Shown piece by piece: positions 41,527 to 53,519 of a DNA stretch of 64,000 nt; within the stretch, counting starts at the first letter, position 1, and every line of letters begins with the position of its first letter. This DNA is from Zopfochytrium polystomum (taxonomy: Eukaryota > Chytridiomycota > Chytridiomycetes > Chytridiales > Chytridiaceae): the NCBI GenBank assembly GCA_025765615.1, contig JAIVFJ010000098.1, positions 1 through 64,000 on the forward strand, in the 5' to 3' direction. The notes beneath the pieces are model-generated. The model saw only the letters and a list, made by a program, of their open reading frames with translations, was not told where the DNA came from and searched no databases. The translations under genes and the position numbers were made by a program.

Positions 41527-41822
41527 GTGTCTGTTTCTGTTGCCTCATCATTTGTTTTCCATTCGATTTTTGTTGTGTTGATTTCATATTTTTAAGCTGT
41601 TGTCTGGTTTAAGTTTGTTTCTACTGTTCTTTCAGATTTCTTGTCTTCACCTCGGCCTCTTTGTTTTTCCTCTTCTTTGGCCCTCCCTAACTTGTGCCCC
41701 CTCTGACCTCTTGGACTTTCTTTCTTTTCCTTCAAACGCATGTACTTTTTTAACTTTCAAGCTGCAGATTCCTCACCCTCGGGTTGGAGCGAATAATACA
41801 CTATTGAAAAGTTATGGTTAGG

Positions 41823-42871
41823 CTGCTCAGATTCAAGTGACAAGAGGATTTCTCCAAGGCACAGTTCTGTCACCCATGCTGTTCAATGTTGCCATCAACT
41901 CCTTGCCTCAGACATTGGCCATGTCTTTCAGGGACCACATGCTGACATTTAATGCAACCTCGCTGAACTTGCTGCTCTTTGCTGATGACTCCTCTGCCTT
42001 TGCCAAGGATGCAACGGTGCTTCAGAGAATGCTAGACAAGGTGCATGAGTGGTCCCTTAAGTGGGGGATGACATTTGCTGCCAAGAAGTGTGTTGCAGTT
42101 TCAGCCAAGAAGAATTTGAAGTTGAAGATGAATGGAGTGGAGATTCCCCAGGAGGAGTCTACTACCCAGTTGGGTCTTGTGCGCACCTGCATGGGTATTG
42201 ACTTTGAGGCCTCGCTGGCCATGAGACTGAGGAAAACAGAAAAGATGCTGGCCTTTCTGGCTGCTCGGGGCTTCAACAGCTGGGGCTTCAGGCCCGTGAG
42301 CTCTTACAGGGTCTACATGTGTTTTCTGAGACCTATGATGGAGTATGGGTTTGCACTGCGCCCCCTGACCCACACACAGCTGAAGGATGTGCAGAAGTTG
42401 CAGGACAAGTGCCTGCGGCAGGCGCTGTCACTGGGGAAGACCTCCTCAGGGGTGGCCCTGCATTTCATGTTTGGAGTGGTCCCTGTGGCAGCCAGGAACA
42501 AGATGCTGAACACCAGATACTTTTTCAGACTGCACCACATTCAGGATGCTCACAACACAACAGTGCAGATGTACAGGCACATGGTGGAAAAGATTGCTTC
42601 AGGGGCCTCCTTGGGACAGTCCTTGACAAAGTTTTCGCTTGACTATATGGGTATTCAGGATTTTTTGGACTCTGTGAGGCAGCCCTCCTTTGTGGAGTTG
42701 CCACTTGTGGTCCCCACAACCAAGGCCAATGACATTGAGTTGCCAGTGGTGAGAACAAAGAACATTGAGGCTGCAGACATGCTGGCAATGCACAAGCGGG
42801 CTTAGGTGAGGTGCCAGCAGAAATCCTCCCCCACAGGGGTGGCGCAGGCTTTGGAGGTGCCGTCACATACG
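41823..42871 (+). mobile_element. LINE F, 5'-truncated, left part
   Basis: The sequence begins inside the RT (IQVTRGFLQGTVLSPMLFN) directly after AGTTATGGTTAGG, with LLFADDSSAFA following. The frame is open to 42805. It is a diverged relative of LINEs D and E. Ty3 copy C interrupts it at 42871 with target duplication ATACG; the rest lies at 53520-54488. Confidence 0.88.
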
Positions 42872-43182
42872 TGTCAGGAACAGGGCAGGACAGGACAAGG
42901 CAGACAAGGAACTGAGAGGAGTGATGATTGTATTGGAAACAATAATTCACTTGAGGGATGGGACAGGTCCCCCATCCCCCTTTTATACCTTTTGAGAGTC
43001 TTCCTTGTCAAGACTCAAAGACAGTTCCAGAAAGAGCAATTAGTAATACAATGATACCAATGATACCAATGACAACAACAAGACAAGTCAGGAAAGCAAA
43101 GAAGGTTCCAGAAGGTTCCACAAGGTTCCATGAAGGAATGTTCTAGAAGGTTCCAGAGGTTTCCAGAGGGTGATTCATAACA
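42872..43182 (-). repeat. 3' LTR of copy C
   Basis: 311 bp with TG...CA ends and the heat-shock pentamer array. A short tail of pol (chromodomain end) follows on the internal side. Confidence 0.93.
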
Positions 43183-43407
43183 TCATCTCCCCCTTTTAGG
43201 CCTCTTCTGCAACTTGGTGGGGTACCTGGTCTTGAACTTGAGCAGAAGGTCTTGGCAGTGAGTGAGGTTTGACTCAGGTTCCCAGGTGTTGTCAGCATCT
43301 GAGTAACCTTTCCACTTGACAAGGAACTTGGGTGTCCTTCCAAACCACTTGGCATCCAAGATTTGTTCAACCTCAAACTCCTCTTCACCTTCTACCTCAA
43401 CTGGAGG
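43183..43407 (-). pseudogene. pol: Copy C pol: chromodomain end, severed from the rest
   Basis: This encodes the acidic hinge and chromodomain equivalent to the last 75 codons of pol in A and B. Similarity stops in the GGA tract (43402-43413) where host DNA begins. Confidence 0.85.
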
Positions 43408-43917
43408 GGGAGGGGTGTCCAGCTTTTGTGTGTGTGTGTGTGTGACTCATCGCTACTCAAAGGGTTAGTTGAGATCCCAACAGCTGCAATGTCTGCCGCT
43501 GGAAAGAGGATGAACGCGTTTTGCTCTCCGCACATTGTCGCTGCCGAAACCGAAAATATGAGGGACTGGGGGACGGTTTACACAACTGGCGGGAACAATG
43601 TTCAAGTCCTCATCTCGTTGCAATTCCTTGACATGTTTTCTGGCAGCTTGAGAGAAAAACATATGACATTTCGGCTTCGGGATCTGGCATCAGAAAGCTG
43701 AATTATTTTTCGATGACAAAAATTGGCAGGCCGGCATTTCAATCCTGGAGCCATTCTTTGCTTCTTCCACTCCTTACTATTATACCTCCATACATACGTT
43801 TCTTCTGTTCCATGCCCTTCAGTCGGTTTCAAAGGACTTCTTCTCAATTTCAGTTTGATTGAAAACTCCTTCCCATAACTACAATTTCACCAATAAGACG
43901 ACCACGTAGAGGGTTCA
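43408..43917. other. Presumed 3' flank of the SNF2-type gene, with (TG)n
   Basis: This segment lies between the retroelement break and the SNF2 stop codon. It holds a (TG)n run at about 43427-43443 and no recognisable gene. Confidence 0.5.
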
Positions 43918-46900
43918 TCAGGGATCCGGATCTACTGCTGCTTCCTCCACGGGTGGGGGGCGCAAAATAATGCTGATTTTCGGTCGAGCCGTCGTTGGAA
44001 CTTCGCCATCGCCGCTCTCGTCTCCACCCTCACCGCCTGGACCCTCTGCCATCGCCTTCGTAATGGCTGCCTCGAAAACTCTGTACAAGTTTTCGAACCG
44101 AAAAACAAAAAAGTTAGGTTGAACAACGCCATTCAGCGAGAGACAAAAAAACACAAGAGTAAAGAAAAGCAAAAACTAAACTGCTCCATAACGGCGGCGT
44201 CTCGCACAATCTCGCTGTCTTCCTCGTTGTACTGCCGCGCATTCTTGAACATTGTTTCCACGTCGACCTGGAACTCATCAACGCTGTTGTACCGGCGGGT
44301 GTCGACGTTGGTCGTAATCATTGCAAGGGACATGGGACGCGCGATCATCTTGTAGTAGTCTTTGTAGCGACGCTTCGACGGTAGATCTTCAAACTCTTCA
44401 CATCGCTGTCGAATGGTGCTGGTGGGGGGGAATGGATGTGTCAACCGTAATGGTGGATTGCACGTGACTTACCCATCGTCTAACGTCACAGAACACTCTC
44501 GAATCGCGTTCAACCCAGCCTCAATCACGGCATACATCCGGAGATGGTCTTCAGACACTTGTGGTTCCTTCTTTCGCCGCTTTTTCGGCGGGTCGACAGC
44601 TTCGGGCACGTCTGCCGCTTCCTGCACCGCTCTGCCGCCTTTCGCCCCGGCAGATCGACCACGAGAGGCGCCTTTGCCACCGCGGCCGCGTTTGGCTCCC
44701 TTCTTTCCACCGTTGCGTCCCTTGGCCACTTTGCGCTTTCGTCCAGTCTCTTCGTAATCGTCAGAGTCGCCGGCTTCGTCGTCCACCTCGGGCTCCTCGC
44801 CGTTGCCATCGTCTGCGTCAACGCTTTCGGCGACGCCGTCGTCAATTTCTTCTAATCGCTTCCGCGCTGCATCTTTGGCAGTGCGCGTCTCCTGTCGCTT
44901 CTGCCGCATCGCCAGCTTCTTTTGAACAACTTCGTCCAAGTTGCCGTTGTCAACTGCCTCCAGGAATTGATCCTCAGTCAAGACATCGGCGTAATTTACC
45001 TAATGAATGGAGCGTGTCGAGTCAGCGATGAAACTTGCCAAGGTACCGAAAGCTACCTGCTTGCGTTCTCGTGGCTTTGCGCTCAGAAGCTCGTCCGCCT
45101 CTTCCGGTTTCATTCGAGCGATATCAAGCTTGTAAACGTCCGGAAGCTCCTTGTCCGTCATCAGACGAGGAGGAGGTACACCGCCATAGCGGATGATTTC
45201 CGCTTCCTCCCTTTCCCGATCCATGCGAGTAAACAACTCGAGCTCATCTGGATTTCTGGATATTACCTACAAGAGTGAATTGCATTAAACGGCTGAAGTG
45301 CTTTATGTCTTTCTAACCTCATTGAGCTGTTCATCAGTCAACTCTGGGTTATCGTCGTCAGCATCCTCGTTTTCATCTTTCTCGTTGTCGAAAAGGAGAC
45401 GAAGAAGCTCTTCCCGCTCCTTTTCCGACGTCTTTTGGTCGAATTTGCCAGCCTGGATAACCTTGCCATCAAGGTCAAGTTTCTGCTGCGCCTTGGCAAG
45501 AATATGTTCTTCTATGGAGTTGGTCGTGATGAGCCGGAGAATTCGAACTTCTTTCGTCTGCCCAATACGGTGAGCGCGATCTTGTGCTTGAAGATCTTGA
45601 TGCGGATTCCTTCAAAAGAACGAATGAGATTCATCTTCAGAATCAGGCTTGAAACAAACCAATCTGAATCGAAAATAATAACTGTATCCGCTGTCTGCAA
45701 ATTCAAACCAAGCCCTCCTGCTCTTGTTGATAGAATGAAAATATCGTACTCGCTGTTCTTCGCGTTGAAAGAATTCAGCATGAACGTTCGATCTTCGCCT
45801 TTCACGTGACCGTCAAGTCGCAGAAACTTGTAACCACGAAAGCGGAAGAAGTCCTCAATGATATCCATGATCTGGTAAAAGATTTGAGCCATTACTGCTA
45901 GTTACCAGAACCCAAACCCGCCGAACCTGGGTCATCTGGAAAAACATCAAGATACGGTGCCCAGTCCTCAGGAATTTTGGAATAACACGATCCAGCAGTT
46001 CGAATTTACCCGATGCACGATAGATTGAATCGTTCACCGTGGAGCCTTCTGGGTTGACAAGCTCCTCTATTTCAGGGAAAATAAATGGATGATTGCAGAT
46101 TTTGCGGAACTGCATCACAAGATTGTTGAGTGCCCTTGCTCCGCTGCTTACTTTCCTGTCATGCCCATGCAATGGACAAAGTTTAGCGCTGCTCGTCAGA
46201 TTGAAGAGACCTCACATTTGGTCGAAAGGACCGATGACGCGGCGGAGCTTCACCCACTCCGTTATCTTTTTCTGAAGGGCACTCATCGGGCACTTTACGA
46301 CAGTTTCAACCTTATCTGGTAGCTCTGATTCCACATCTTTCTTCAATCTCCGAAGAAGGAATGGGCGAAGAACTTTGTGGAGACCTTGAATCATCAGCAG
46401 TCGCTCTTCTTCGTTGAGTTCCACCGAGCCTTGTCCGCCAGTAAAGGGTGAGCTGAACCACTCATCAAAACTTTTCACCGAATTGAAAATTTTCGGGAGG
46501 ATAAAGTTCAGTAGCGCCCACAATTCTGGGAGGTTATTCTTGACGAGATTGGTCAGTTAAGCACATTTAGAAACTTCGAAGTACCTGAAGAGGAGTGCCA
46601 GTGAGAATCAGCCGAAATCTGGACTGATAGAACTGCATCAACGTCACGCTGAGCTTCGAGTTTGCATTCTTCATGCGGTGACCCTCATCAATAATCATGT
46701 AGATCCACTTAATTTTGCTGAGGATAGCTTTTTCTTTAATAATGTACTCGTATGTCGTGATCAAGACGTTAAAGTTCCCCTGTCTGATTTCATAAGCGAG
46801 CCTCTTTCTAACATTCGGTGGGCCGTTGAAGACAATCTTCACGACCGACGGTGCCCATTTTTCAAACTCCATCACCCAGTTCGTCATCGTGGCAAGAGGA

Positions 46901-48572
46901 ATAATCACAAGGAATGGACCGGGCTGTCGCTTTTTTTCCATCAAGTAAGTGATTAGCGAGATGGTTTGGATCGTTTTGCCGAGTCCCATCTCGTCCGCGA
47001 GAATACCGTTCAGTCGGTTATTATAAAGAGATATCATCCATTGCAGCCCTTTTATCTGGTAGTCTTTGAGTTTGCCTCCAACAAGCAAGCTCGACTGTTC
47101 CGTCACTGTCTCTTGCACTCGGTGAGCGACTGTGTAGTAGTCCTTATTTGCCTCATTCGCTTTAGGGACGTTTGCAAGCTCCTCCTCGGGTAGGGTTGAG
47201 TCCATTGAAACCGAATTCTGCTGAGTAAGAACAGCAGCGGATAGGGTTTCCAGATACATTGAAGTCTTGGACAAGATATGGTGAATACGAGTGTTTTTCG
47301 CTTGGCCCAAAAGCTTCAAGTAGGCTTCCTCGTCGTTCGCCTTCAAGGCATTGAGACGGTCTTGGGCAACCTTCTGAGCGCGTTTCTGCTCCTCCTTTTC
47401 TGCCATTTGGTGGAACTTCAACACCGCAGAGCCAATTTTTTTGCATCCGGCTCTGTTGCATTCGATTGAAAAGAAGTAGCTCCTGCTTGTTCGCTATAAT
47501 GCTTTGCAAATAATCGACGAGTCTCTGGTGCTCCTTCTTTTCCCGTTCCGTTCGTTGATGTTGCTCGAATATTTCAGTCTCGCGGGCTTCGCGAGGCGCA
47601 AACGTGCGAACACGTCGGTACTGGCTTCTGTCCACCGCAGTGTCCAACGTTGTGAATCGTCGGCTATTCTTTAAAACTTCCTCTCGCAGTCGCTTCTGTC
47701 GCTCGAGCAGGGAGAGTCCCTTCATTTCAATAAGTGCGCGAAGCTTTGGAGACGTTTCACCATATTTTATCGGTTCATTGGAGATTGCACCGTGAACCTT
47801 ACGAAGGGTTGTTAAGCGGTTTTGAACGTGATTCCGAATAGCTAGCTCGCGCTGCTTAAGGACTTGAAGGGGATCCGAGGAATCAGGCGGAGTTTCCACT
47901 TCAGGAATGCCAAGTAGGTCATTTCTTAATCGTTCTGGCACCGGTTGGTTGCTGTTGAGGAGCTTAAAAGCAAGAACTTGCGCAGATAGTAGATGCTTTG
48001 AGGAAGCGGTGACTCTTTCATCCTCAGCTTTTCGCTTTCTAGTGGGATTCTGGAAGTGGCGCAGGACGCGAATCAATCGCTGGTACTGAGGTGAGTCTTC
48101 CTGGCCATTGGATCGCAAATCCGCCGCAGCCTGAAATGGAACGGTGGTTTGGGTTGTAGCTTTGGAAGTACAAGGAAACAAGTGAAACGTTATCAGTAAG
48201 GCTGACCTGAACGACCAAAGCTATGAGGGAAGTTTCCGGCGCTGGTGGAGGCGCTTGGATGTTCGCATCCAGGAGGGTTTGTCCATTCTGATGTCCATGC
48301 GGCTGCTGCGGCTGCTGCGGAAGCTGCATTTGGGCTTGCTGGCTCAAATGCTGCTGCTGTTGGTGTTGTAATTGGTGTTGGATCAGTCGCTGTTGCTGCT
48401 GCTGTTGCCGTTGTTGCTGCTGTTGCTGTTGCTGCTGTTGCTGCTGTTGCTGCTGCTGCTGCTGCTGCATTTGCAATTGTTGCAGTTGGTGTTGATGCAG
48501 AAGCAGCTGTTGTTGTTGCTGTTGCAGCATCTGCTGTTGCTGCTGCTGGTGGTGTTGCGGATGCGGAAACAT
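43918..48572 (-). CDS. STH1: SNF2/STH1-type chromatin-remodelling ATPase (1367 aa, ten exons)
   Basis: Exons, 5' to 3': 48572-48207, 48130-46585, 46538-46216, 46155-45927, 45871-45660, 45609-45318, 45266-45057, 44999-44473, 44418-44182, 44080-43918, with GT-AG introns of 46-101 nt. Order: poly-Gln N-terminus, QLQ-like helix (about 165-185), HSA domain (about 285-360), helicase ATPase with DEMGLGKT (about 505), DEGH (about 603), [22 protein letters not shown], a SnAC-like segment ([13 protein letters not shown]), Lys/Arg-rich linker and C-terminal bromodomain (about 1225-1325). This is the catalytic subunit of SWI/SNF or RSC. One extra base in a T7 run (47436-47442) breaks exon 2; removing it gives exactly 1368 codons. 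The gene sits inside Ty3 copy C on the same strand. Confidence 0.9.
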
Positions 48573-48775
48573 TGGCAGGGCGGCCGATTGCAAACTGGGT
48601 CCCAGAAGTGGATTAGTTTTGCGTGCGTGCGAGCGATGGAGGGAGTCCTCGACGAATAGCGAGTAACGGCGTCCGTCTGTTCGTCCGCCCGTGGCACGGT
48701 TGCGATCGTGGCGGCATAAGTCTGCGAAATCTGGCCGCCGCTTTCTTGCCCTTTTGCGGTTCTGTGTTTCGCGTC
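48573..48775 (-). promoter_or_regulatory. Short upstream flank of the SNF2-type gene
   Basis: Only about 200 bp of non-element DNA separates the first plausible ATG from the retroelement break at 48776. No TATA box is obvious. If the gene is expressed, promoter elements must lie here or in the retroelement. Confidence 0.4.
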
Positions 48776-49500
48776 GGAGGAACAACTCTGCCTGGAATGG
48801 AATTGGCCATAAACTTCTCCAAAAGGCTGACATGGAAAACTGGGTGGATCTTCATGGATGCAGGGAGATCCAGCTTGAAGGTGACTGGATTGATTTGCTC
48901 CAAGATCTTGAAAGGTCCCAACTTGAGGTTGTCTAGCTTGGGACTTGGTCTTTTGGTCTGCAAGTTCTTCCTCAGAAGCCAAACTTGCTGACCCACAGCA
49001 AGGTCATGGTCCATTCTGTGAGTGTTGGCAAATCTTGAGGCATCTTCTTGGGCTTGCTTCAGGGTGGAGTCCAGGAAGGTGCTGATGATCTTGAGCTTAT
49101 GCAAGTGTGAAGCCACAGCAGGAGCTTGGACATTGGATAGGGTCTCTTGTCCCAGAAGATCTCCTCTTGGATTGAAGCCATAGGTTGCAAAGAAAGGAGT
49201 TAGCTGGGTGCTTGAGTGGAGAGAATTGTTGAGAGCAAATTCTGCCAGCGGAAGGAGGGTGGGCCAATCATCCTGTTGATAGCTGACATAGCACCTCAAA
49301 TACTGCTCCAGAGTCTGGTTTGTTCTTTCTGTTTGTCCATCAGTCTGAGGGTGATAAGCAGTTGACAGTTGAGACTTGATTCCAAGGGCTGCTGTGAGTG
49401 CTTTCCAAAATTGAGATCTGAACTGTGGTCCTCTGTCACTGATGATTGACTGAGGCAGCCCATGGAGCCTGAATATGTGCTGCAAAAACAAGTCTGCTGT
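48776..49500 (-). pseudogene. pol: Copy C pol: integrase core, after a nonsense codon
   Basis: The integrase core (HGLPQSIISDRGPQFRS, YHPQTDGQTERTNQ) continues in phase after the TGA at 49501-49503, where copies A and B have GGA. It ends at the GGA tract where host DNA begins. Confidence 0.85.
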
Positions 49501-52263
49501 TCATTGTGCATCTATATTCTCAGTGCAGGGGATGAAATGGGCCAACTTTGTCCTTCTGCAGATGACAACAAGGATAGAGTCAAATCCATGGGATGGGGGC
49601 AGTTTCACAATGAAGTCCATGGATATTGATGACCAAGGGCTGATGGCAATTAGGAGAGGCTCCAGAAGTCCATAGGGCTTGTGTCTGCTGGATTTGTTTC
49701 TTTGACAGGTTTCACAGCTGCTTACATAGTTCTTGATGTACTTCCTCTTGCCTGGCCAGTAGAAGTCTCTGGAAACAAGCTCATATGTCTTGTGCTCTCC
49801 TGGGTGTCCAGCTGTTGCTGCATCATGCCTTGTCTTGAGTATCTCAAGTTTTTCCTCTTCTTGGCTGATTTCAATCTTGTGAGGCTTGGGGTCCTTGGAA
49901 ATAGCATGAGCCCACACACTGTCAGGAAGCAGTGAAAGGTGTGTCTTGGATGGTGGGGTGAAACCATCTCCCCCTTCAGGTGCAAGGTCTGTTCTTCTTG
50001 ACAGGGCATCAGCCACAGTGTTAAGGTGGCCAGGAGAATAGCACAGCTTAAAGTCATACTCAGAGAGCAGTTCAGCCCACCTGGCATGCCTCTGCTTGAG
50101 CAACCTCCTTGCCCTGAAGAAGGTGAGGTTCTTGTGATCAGAATAGACAGAGATGCCTTTAGAACCAGCCAAGTAGTGTCTCCAGAATTTGAATGCTTCC
50201 ACAATTGCAAGCAACTCCTTGTCATGGACTGTGTAGTTACACTCAGCACTGTTCAGCTTCCTGGAGTAATATGCCACTGGATGCAGAGGAGCAGAGGGGT
50301 CCTGAGAGCTTGGCTGGGACAGAACAGCACTGAGGGCATAGTCTGAGGCATCAGTTTCCAAGGTGAAGGGAAGCAAGGGATCCACATGCTTAAGGAGTGG
50401 TGTACTTGTGGTTGCTGTCTTAAGAGCTAGCCAGGCTTGCTCTGCTGCTGGGGTCCATTCAAACTTGGTGGTCTTCTTGGTGAGATCAGTGAGAGGCTTG
50501 GCTATGGCAGAATAGTTGGCAATGAAGGTTCTGTAGAAGTTGCAAAACCCAAGGAAGCTTTGAACATCCTTGATGGAATTTGGAGCCTTCCATTCAAGAA
50601 TAGTTTGGATCTTGTCTGGTGCCATGGAGATCCCTTTGTCAGACACAATGAACCCCAAAAACTCAATGGAGGTCTTGTGGAATTCACACTTCTCCAGCTT
50701 TGCATAGAGGTGATGCTGTCTGAGTCTCTCCAAGACAGTCTTGACATGTCCCATATGGCTTGCAGTGTCGGACGAAAATACCAGGATATCATCCAGGTAG
50801 ACAATGACAAAAAGGTCCAGAATATCCCTGAAGATGTCATTCATCATGCCTTGGAAAATAGCTGGAGCATTGGTAAGTCCAAAGGGCATGACCAAGTACT
50901 CAAAGTGACTGTATTTGCATCTGAAGGCAGTCTTCCATTGATCCTGGGGGTTAATTCTGACCAAATTGTAGGCACCTCTGAGGTCAATCTTGGAAAATAT
51001 CCTTGCATGGCTCAGTTTGTCCAGTAATTCAGAGATGAGAGGCAGTGGATAGCAGTTCTTGACTGTCATCTCATTGAGATCTCTGTAGTCCACACAGGGT
51101 CTCAGCCCCGCATCCTTCTTCTTGACAAAAAAGATGGGAGCTCCAGCTGGTGACTTGGAAGGTTGGATGAATCCCTTGTTCAGCAATTCTTCAATGTATT
51201 CTTGGAGGGCCTTGGCTTCTGGTGGAGAGAGGTGGTACAGTGGCTTGAAAGGTGGGCTGCAAGTTTCATCCTTGAGTGGGATTTCACAGTCATAAGGCCT
51301 CTGAGCTGGTAGCAGGTCTGCCTTGGTCTTGGAAAACACATCAGCATAAGGGAGATATTCTTTTGGTAGCTTGGATGCCAGCAAAAGGTCTGATGGGTCC
51401 AAGTTCCTGTGCTCTTCAGCAGTGGGGCATGAATTCTTGACTGGGAACTGTGATTCTTGAATCTTTGACTGAGAGTTCTGTTCTTGGCAAAGACTGTGAC
51501 CTGTGGAACTTGAATCTTGAATGTGGACTGTGAACTGTGGTACCTGAATCTTTGACTGTGGGTTCTGTGAACTAGAGTCTTGGCCATGACTGTGAGCTCT
51601 ATGAGCTCTACTTGAATCTTGACTGTGAACTGTGAACTGTGGAACTTGAGTCTTGGCTGGGATTTGTGAACTGCAGGCTGACACTGGAGTTGTCTTTGGT
51701 GGTTGACCTTTAATACCTGGCTGTGAACCTTGAATCAAGGACTTGCGAGCATGAGACTTGGAGGCTTGACTTGAGTTTTGGGTGACTGTTCCAATTGGTG
51801 GAGGTTGGACTTGACCAGTGACCCAATCAATGGCAGGGTTCTGGGCTTGCAGCCATGGTAATCCCAGGATGACAGAGAAATGTGGGTGAGCCAAGATCCA
51901 ATACTTCCAGGTTGACCATGGATGGTGGAAAGCCTTGGATCTGGAGGTTTTGCTTGGTTTCATGGCTGATTTCCTTGAACAGAGCATGATTGGCAAAGTG
52001 GACCTTGAGGGGTGTGGATTTCTTGATGGTGGGAATGGCACAAGACTTGACAAGGGTGGCATCAACGATGTTGCAGGATGATCCAGAGTCAATAAGGGCC
52101 TTGGTTGTGATGGTTGACTTGGGTGAGAGTTGAATCTTGACATCCATGGTGAGTTGGTGGGGCTTGGAATCTGAGGTGTTTGTGGTGCTGGTGGTGGTGA
52201 TGAAACAGGGGCTGCTTGGAGGAGGGTCCAGGAAATTGCCCCTCAGTGAGCCTGGACCTGGGA
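49501..52263 (-). pseudogene. pol: Copy C pol: protease, RT, RNase H, integrase N-terminus
   Basis: This is the only copy here with the RT-RNase H segment: DLNEMTVKN and KIDLRGAYNLVRI, LPFGLTNAPAIFQ-like, VYLDDILVFS (catalytic YLDD), RNase H TLETDASDYALSAVLS and VHDKELLAIVEAFKFW. The protease lies in a different frame (to about 51885) because of an extra A near 51880, and the pol frame ends at a TGA (49501-49503). It cannot make a complete Pol. Confidence 0.88.
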
Positions 52264-52270
52264 GTTTGGG
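52225..52270 (-). promoter_or_regulatory. Candidate -1 frameshift signal, copy C
   Basis: CCCAAAC on the minus strand (52264-52270) is followed after 5 nt by the same 8-bp stem as in A and B (52251-52258 with 52225-52232). Confidence 0.65.
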
Positions 52271-53163
52271 TGCTTCTTCCTTGGGCAGTCCTTGGCAGCG
52301 TGTTCCTTGGAGCCAGAGTAGAAACACAGTCCCTGCTGGGCCCTCCTTGTTTTCTCCTCTTGGCTCAGAGGACCCTTAGGAAGTGTCTCAACTGCATCCA
52401 CTTGCATGGGTTCAGGAACTGGAAGAGCTTGAGGGACTGGGGTAGATCTTGATGTAGTTCCTACTTGTCTTTGCTTCAGCCTCTTGGAGTAGAGTCTGTT
52501 GTCAATCTTGATGGCAAGGAGAATGTACTCTTCCAAGGTCTCTGGGATGCGCAGAGACTGGGAGAGCATGTCTTGGATGGACTCATGGATGCCATCATGG
52601 TACAGCTCCATCAGAGCTGCATCATTGTATCCAGAGTCTCTGGCTAGTTGCTTGAATTGGTTGGTGTAGGCCACACAAGATTGCTTTCCTTGCTTGATAT
52701 GCTTGAGCTTGGATATAGCTGTCCAAGATGAGTAGCGGTCACCGGTAGCCTCCAGCCCCTCCCAGAGCTCTTGCAGGGTGGTGGGTGTGCTTTGGAGAGA
52801 TCTGTACCATGATTGAGCTTGACCAGACAGGAGGGTGCTTGTGAAAAGAACCTTGACTTGCTCACTGGGAAATCTTGAAGGTTGGAGAAGGATGACATTC
52901 TCCACAGTGGTCATAAAGTTCCTAAGGTCTTTGGCCAGCCCAGTGAACTTGTCAGGGCTGGGAACCTTGGGCTCTCTTGCTTGGTTGGCTTGGGGCAGGG
53001 GAAGAGCTTGATGTTCTTGTTGGTGAAGTTGTTGTTGAAGCTGGTGCTGCTGGTGAAGGACCTGTTCTTGAAGTTGGTGTGTCTGTCTTGAAAGGGGTTG
53101 AAATTGGTCCATCAAGGCTTGGAAGGCAGTTGCATCAGGGAAGCTGTTGTTTGGGTCAGACAT
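52243..53163 (-). CDS. gag: Gag polyprotein, copy C (306 aa), zinc knuckle mutated
   Basis: A full-length Gag very similar to copy B. The knuckle reads CFYSGSKEHAAKDC: the second Cys is Ser, so the CCHC ligand set is incomplete and RNA packaging would be expected to suffer. It keeps the three residues missing from B (KQGKQSC) and lacks one codon in the LEATFGDPYASW block (LEATGDRYSSW). Confidence 0.9.
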   Translation of the reverse strand: MSDPNNSFPDATAFQALMDQFQPLSRQTHQLQEQVLHQQHQLQQQLHQQEHQALPLPQANQAREPKVPSPDKFTGLAKDLRNFMTTVENVILLQPSRFPSEQVKVLFTSTLLSGQAQSWYRSLQSTPTTLQELWEGLEATGDRYSSWTAISKLKHIKQGKQSCVAYTNQFKQLARDSGYNDAALMELYHDGIHESIQDMLSQSLRIPETLEEYILLAIKIDNRLYSKRLKQRQVGTTSRSTPVPQALPVPEPMQVDAVETLPKGPLSQEEKTRRAQQGLCFYSGSKEHAAKDCPRKKHPNSQVQAH

Positions 53164-53203
53164 GATGGCAGAGAGTAGTAGGAGAGGGTGAAGTGAATTA
53201 TGA

Positions 53204-53519
53204 TGTCAGGAACATGGCAGAGCAAGGCAAGGCCGACAAGGAACTGAGAGGAGTGATGATTGTATTGGAAACAATAATTCACTTGAGGATAGGACAGGTC
53301 CCCCATCCCCCTTTTATACCTTTTGAGAGTCTTCCTTGTCGAGACTCAAAGAAAGTTCCAGAAAGAGCAATTAGTAATACAATGATACCAATAATACCAA
53401 TGATACCAATGACAACAAGACAAGTCAGGAAAGCAAAGAAGGTTCCAGAAGGTTCCACAAGGCTCCATGAAGGAATGTTCTAGAAGGTTCCAGAGGTTTC
53501 CAGAGGGTGATTCATAACA
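53204..53519 (-). repeat. 5' LTR of copy C
   Basis: 316 bp with TG...CA ends. The primer-binding site ATAATTCACTT (53191-53201 on the minus strand) lies two bases inside it. It is diverged from the 3' LTR mainly near the outer end of R/U5. Confidence 0.93.

Larger units (their letters stand above)
36050..41822 (+). mobile_element. LINE copy E, near full length
   Basis: A non-LTR retrotransposon of about 5.8 kb with ORF1-like sequence, an APE-type endonuclease, RT and a C-terminal zinc-finger-like domain. The 5' border is placed only by a change in base composition near 36050. The 3' end reads ACTATTGAAAAGTTATGGTTAGG, with AGTTATGGTTAGG at 41810-41822, and LINE F starts at the next base. Several one-base frameshifts and an in-frame stop show it is inactive. 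Confidence 0.88.
42872..53519 (-). mobile_element. Ty3/gypsy chromovirus, copy C, containing an SNF2-type gene
   Basis: LTRs at 42872-43182 (311 bp) and 53204-53519 (316 bp) are flanked by ATACG at 42867-42871 and 53520-53524, so the outer ends are one insertion event. The internal sequence is split inside a (GGA)n tract that encodes the Pro run of pol: one side stops at about 43407 and the other resumes at 48776. Between them lies a roughly 5.4-kb host-gene segment. The two LTRs differ at about ten sites plus small indels by eye, so it is older than copy B. Confidence 0.93.

Noticed and set aside
41810..41822. Telomere-repeat targeting by the LINE, because the junction contains GGTTAGG
   Set aside because: No tandem TTAGGG array is present at any junction; only a single 13-nt motif recurs.
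48245..48616. Ala- and Leu-rich open frames opposite the poly-Gln region
   Set aside because: They are antisense readings of a CAG/CTG repeat in exon 1 of the SNF2-type gene.
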